A stretch of DNA of 64,000 bases from Acidobacteria bacterium UBA2994. GTDB lineage: Bacteria; Acidobacteriota; Vicinamibacteria; Vicinamibacterales; UBA8438. Shown piece after piece: positions 61,439 to 64,000 of the stretch. Position 1 is the first letter of the stretch. Each line of letters opens with the position of its first letter. The DNA is taken from assembly GCA_002346545.1 (NCBI GenBank), contig DEAA01000078.1, positions 12,280 through 76,279 on the forward strand, written 5' to 3'. Position numbers and translations under genes: made by a program. The notes beneath the pieces are model-generated. The model was not told where the DNA came from, did not search any database, and saw only the letters and a list, made by a program, of their open reading frames with translations.

Positions 61439-62413
61439 CTATCCCCGCCAGGTGCCGGCGCGGCGGTGCGTCACTTCGACGAACTGATCGCCGACCCGAA
61501 GCCACCAGGCACCAAGCCGCCTGAACGCAGTCCGAAACGCCGAACGATCCAGCTTCTCCAGGAAGCGGGCGAGCCGCCCGGGCTCCACCGTACACAACTC
61601 CTGGCGCCAGGCCCCGGCCAACTTGCCTTCGGCCTCGGCGAGGGTCTCGGACGGAATCGAGTCGATGACCTCTAGAGCGTAGTCCGGGAAGCCGTAGAAC
61701 CGCGCCAGCGCCGCTAGCCGCAGGCGACGGGTCGGCGTGCCCACGGTCTCGACCTCGCGCAGATACACGGCCTGGCCCCAGAGCAGCTGCCCCCGGGTCG
61801 GCTGCTCCAACTCGAACGCAGCGCGACGGCCTCGGTAGGTCGCAAGGTCGAACAGCTGAAACCCCCGCGCACGGAGATGGTCGTCGATGGCACTAAACAA
61901 CGGCTGCCCCTGATACATCGGGGCGAACTCAACCTCGACCTGGACTGCCAACACGGACCGCCGGACCGTTTCGTCAGCCCCCTCCAGGATCTCGAGCTCG
62001 CTCCCCTGGGTGTCCAGTTTCAGTACGTCGACCTGCTCGATCTCCTCGACCACCAGATGCTCGTCGAGCGTGACGGTCTCGACGTCTCGCTGACCAACGA
62101 CCTGGAACAAGGCTCCGCACTGCCGGAAACGTTCCAGCAATGCGAGATTCGGCGCCAGGAGCGATGAACAGGCTGGGCTACGGGTGACATGGAGGCGGCG
62201 ACGACCGCGCTGCCCGCCCAGCGCCAGGGGATAGTAACGGCGCCGCTTTTTCCGCTTCGCCACCAGGCGGGCGCACTCCTCTTCGTCGGGCTCGAAGCCG
62301 ATGTACTCCGCAGTCCGAAACACCCGCTGAAAGAGGTTTGCCACACCACGCGCCCCGCAATCCACGTAGACGAGTGGACCGCCTGGTGGCGCCGGGTGAA
62401 GGATCTTCGTCAC
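61439..62413 (-). CDS. FkbM-family methyltransferase
   Basis: 324 residues from a GTG at 62413 preceded by TAGGAG (8-base spacing). A longer in-frame opening upstream is not needed. 'VYVDCGARGVANLFQ' is SAM motif I, 'YIGFEPDEEECARL' motif II, and 'DVLKLDTQGSELEILEGA' is the FkbM hallmark 'K-x-D-x-x-G-x-E'. The C-terminal ~100 residues are an additional helical region. FkbM enzymes O-methylate sugars or polyketides, so a role in surface glycan decoration is possible. It converges with the PNT operon. Confidence 0.87.
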   Translation of the reverse strand: MTKILHPAPPGGPLVYVDCGARGVANLFQRVFRTAEYIGFEPDEEECARLVAKRKKRRRYYPLALGGQRGRRRLHVTRSPACSSLLAPNLALLERFRQCGALFQVVGQRDVETVTLDEHLVVEEIEQVDVLKLDTQGSELEILEGADETVRRSVLAVQVEVEFAPMYQGQPLFSAIDDHLRARGFQLFDLATYRGRRAAFELEQPTRGQLLWGQAVYLREVETVGTPTRRLRLAALARFYGFPDYALEVIDSIPSETLAEAEGKLAGAWRQELCTVEPGRLARFLEKLDRSAFRTAFRRLGAWWLRVGDQFVEVTHRRAGTWRG

Positions 62414-62466
62414 GACTTGACTCCTAGCAGCGTCTACCGACGCCAAATGATCATTTTGTGTCTTGG

Positions 62467-62472
62467 TATACT
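62467..62472 (+). promoter_or_regulatory. -10-like TATACT near the FkbM / ABC divergent gap
   Basis: TATACT on the plus strand, upstream of the small frame at 62504 and the ABC gene. The site is near-palindromic (GTATAC), so it could also serve the minus-strand FkbM gene. Confidence 0.35.
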
Positions 62473-62503
62473 CGAAAGACTTCCCGCCGCGAGCGCACCA
62501 GGC

Positions 62504-62704
62504 ATGTCCAAATGCAGACCTATGAAAGGCCAACTGAATTCGGCCCCGGTCGCAGCCGCTTCTAAGCCAATCTCCCCGCAGCCATCGGAGTACCTCGTCA
62601 GCCCAGTCTACGACTACGCCTTCTTCCGGCTGCCTCCGACCACAGCTCTCTACCTGGGCATTCTCGTCTCCGACGGCGGTTTCGCCAAGAGCGACCAAAC
62701 GTGA
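62504..62704 (+). CDS. Small ORF, possible truncated N-terminus of a membrane protein
   Basis: 66 residues. The second half ('YLVSPVYDYAFFRLPPTTAL') has strong GC3 bias and the look of a membrane-protein N-terminus, then stops. Its TGA overlaps the in-frame GTG at 62701 of the ABC gene. The first half is low-complexity. It may be a leader peptide, a coupled small gene, or the 5' remnant of a lost gene. Low confidence. Confidence 0.35.
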   Translation: MSKCRPMKGQLNSAPVAAASKPISPQPSEYLVSPVYDYAFFRLPPTTALYLGILVSDGGFAKSDQT

Positions 62705-63537
62705 TGGCTGGCGGGGCGGAAGCCACTCAGGTCGCCGACACGGATGTTGTGCGTCTGTCCGGCGTTGGGCTGGTCCGTGACGGCACCTCGATCCTTCAAG
62801 AACTCGACTGGCGGGTAAGGCCAGGGGAACGCTGGGTCGTGCTCGGACCAAACGGCAGCGGTAAGTCCACCCTCTGCCAGATCGTGTCGCTCTACCTGCA
62901 TCCCTCAACGGGCGCCGTGCGCGTCCTGGGCGCGCAGCTCGGCCGCGTCGACGTGCGTACCCACCGGCGGCGGATCGGGCTGACCAGCGCCGCGCTTGCC
63001 AACATGATGCAGCCGTCTCTCACGGCTGAGCAGATCGTCGTCGCAGGCAAGCACGCGGCCCTGGCGCACTGGTGGCACGACCATAGCGACCAAGACTGGA
63101 ACAAGGCACGCTACTGCCTGGCGCGCGTCGACTGCGCCGGGCACGCGTTACAGACGTTTGGCACGTTGTCGTCGGGGGAGCGGCAGCGTGTGCTCCTGGC
63201 CCGGGCGCTCATGACCGCGCCTGATCTGCTCGTACTAGACGAGCCCACCGCCGGACTGGATGTCGGCGGGCGAGAACGCCTGGTCCGGACGCTGGCCACG
63301 TTGGCCGAAGAACCGACGGCGCCCGCCCTGGTGCTCGTGACGCACCATGTAGATGAGATTCCGCCCGGATTCACGCACGCACTCCTACTCGCCAGCGGCC
63401 AAGTCCACGCCGCAGGTCCAGTGGAGCAGGTCCTGACGTCCGATGCGTTGTCGAGCTGTTTCGGACTCCCACTTGAGATCGAGCGGCACGCGCGACGCTG
63501 GCGAGCATGGGCGCGGGAGATCCCTCGCCTGCTGTGA
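62704..63537 (+). CDS. ABC transporter ATP-binding protein (orphan)
   Basis: 277 residues from the ATG at 62704 (a GTG directly before it at 62701 is an alternative). Walker A 'GPNGSGKST' (48-56), signature 'LSSGERQRVLLARAL' and Walker B 'LLVLDEPTAGLD', with H-loop 'VLVTHHVDEIPPG'. 'TSAALANMMQPSLTAEQIV' follows Walker A as in ModF/PhrA-like single-domain ATPases. No permease or binding-protein gene is adjacent, so the transport partner, if any, is elsewhere. Confidence 0.88.
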   Translation: MAGGAEATQVADTDVVRLSGVGLVRDGTSILQELDWRVRPGERWVVLGPNGSGKSTLCQIVSLYLHPSTGAVRVLGAQLGRVDVRTHRRRIGLTSAALANMMQPSLTAEQIVVAGKHAALAHWWHDHSDQDWNKARYCLARVDCAGHALQTFGTLSSGERQRVLLARALMTAPDLLVLDEPTAGLDVGGRERLVRTLATLAEEPTAPALVLVTHHVDEIPPGFTHALLLASGQVHAAGPVEQVLTSDALSSCFGLPLEIERHARRWRAWAREIPRLL

Positions 63538-63549
63538 TCTACGAGAACG

Positions 63550-63843
63550 CTACTTCGGTACGCTCTGCCGGAGCTCGTCGACCACTGAGCCGACAACCTG
63601 TCGCCGATAGTCGCCGGTTTCGGCATAGACCTGCCGCTGGCTGGTACAGCTGGACCCCTTGGCCATCAGCTGGCAAATGCGGAAACTCGGCGTGGCGGCC
63701 GAGCCGCTTCGGCACCGGTTCGTGCGACTCGAGCAAACGATCGACGCTCTCGGAGAACGCCTCGAGCCGCTCCTCATCGTCGATGGTCTCCAGCTCGACT
63801 TCAACGCGAAGGGTCAGCTCCGATGAACCGTTGAGGTAGATTC
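63550..63843 (-). pseudogene. Frameshifted small hypothetical gene
   Basis: The upstream frame reads 'ELTLRVEVELETIDDEERLE' to 'HLPADGQGVQLYQ'. The natural continuation 'QRQVYAETGDYRRQVVGSVV' to a TAG at 63552-63550 is in another frame. Removing one C near 63638-63645 joins them into a protein of about 97 residues. No ATG, GTG or TTG fits the start after the TATACT at 63862-63857; an ATC with GGAG 8 bases upstream is the best place. Either a decaying gene or a one-base assembly error. Confidence 0.5.
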
Positions 63844-63856
63844 GCGCCGCTCCGTC

Positions 63857-63862
63857 AGTATA
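63857..63862 (-). promoter_or_regulatory. -10 box TATACT (minus strand)
   Basis: TATACT just upstream of the frameshifted small gene, divergent from the TACAAT of the next gene. Confidence 0.4.
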
Positions 63863-63880
63863 GCCACCAGACCGACACGG

Positions 63881-63886
63881 TACAAT
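63881..63886 (+). promoter_or_regulatory. -10 box TACAAT, 11 bases before GTG
   Basis: TACAAT ends 11 bases before the GTG at 63898, so the predicted leader is about 5 bases or none. Confidence 0.45.
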
Positions 63887-63897
63887 CGTGTCCGACC

Positions 63898-64000
63898 GTG
63901 GCTGACGCCTCTCAAGCACGCTCCCCTCTGATCCGCTACGTGCTGTATCAGATACCTGGCTGGCTGCTGGCCACCCTGGGCGGGCTGGTGCTCTATCGCG
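63898..64000 (+). CDS. N-terminus of a membrane protein, partial
   Basis: 34 codons from a GTG at 63898 run off the window. The product starts 'MADASQARSPLIRYVLYQIP' and enters a hydrophobic helix ('GWLLATLGGLVLYR'). High GC3 and the promoter upstream support a real gene. Family cannot be named from this fragment. Confidence 0.6.
   Translation, partial: MADASQARSPLIRYVLYQIPGWLLATLGGLVLYR

Overview
The window looks like a chromosomal segment of a high-GC Gram-negative bacterium. Most products carry Sec or Tat signal peptides or lipoboxes. The repertoire is quinoproteins, c-type cytochromes, DUF6152, carboxypeptidase-regulatory/propeller fusions, M28 and M20 peptidases, and several copies of an unnamed secreted family opening with a 'DLxGxW' motif. 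This mix is typical of Acidobacteriota (Vicinamibacteria-like) metagenome genomes. That assignment is inference from gene content; no rRNA or tRNA gene is present to confirm it.

Layout. 1-8.0 kb: end of a formylglycine-generating-type protein, a DLxGxW secreted protein, a lytic transglycosylase, a NIPSNAP protein, then a tight minus-strand run (M28 peptidase, PQQ sugar dehydrogenase, UDG-like repair enzyme) with an SDR. 8.1-16 kb: lectin-like lipoprotein, Tat-exported sulfite-oxidase-like enzyme, HupE/UreJ membrane protein, exported epoxide hydrolase, monoheme/propeller fusion, another DLxGxW protein, and a decayed hydrolase pseudogene. 16.5-24 kb: SLC13 permease, Rap1a/Tai-type protein, class II-like cytochrome c lipoprotein, DUF6152 protein, and a beta-barrel/ATP-grasp/PepSY-TM run. 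24-36.9 kb: exported FAH-fold hydrolase, M20 peptidase, DLxGxW protein, methyltransferase plus PHP phosphoesterase pair, CsgG-like lipoprotein-assembly protein, Ser/Thr kinase with an extracytoplasmic DUF1566-like sensor, RarD, M28 peptidase and SMP-30 lactonase. 37-44.9 kb: two PQQ-like propeller proteins around an exported acetamidase/metallo-hydrolase pair, a class C beta-lactamase-like hydrolase and a ModA-like binding protein. 45-52.9 kb: second monoheme/propeller fusion, PQQ dehydrogenase, TPR and NHL proteins, FKBP, second lectin-like protein. 53-58.3 kb: an octaheme cytochrome flanked by two homologous small membrane proteins, then a secreted protein and a cytochrome/Cu-monooxygenase-like protein. 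58.5-64 kb: proton-translocating transhydrogenase operon, FkbM methyltransferase, orphan ABC ATPase, a frameshifted small gene and the start of a membrane protein.

Functionally this is a periplasm-centred segment: many enzymes whose relatives are usually cytoplasmic (NIPSNAP, FAH hydrolase, epoxide hydrolase, acetamidase, lactonase) have export signals and sit among quinoproteins and c-type cytochromes that could feed electrons into respiration. The candidate for an undescribed system is 53033-55883: two paralogous four-helix proteins sharing an 'LAHxHGAxLGxxH' signature, with an octaheme cytochrome c between them. Several genes also have a TATAAT-like -10 box only 7-8 bases before the ATG, which suggests leaderless mRNAs.
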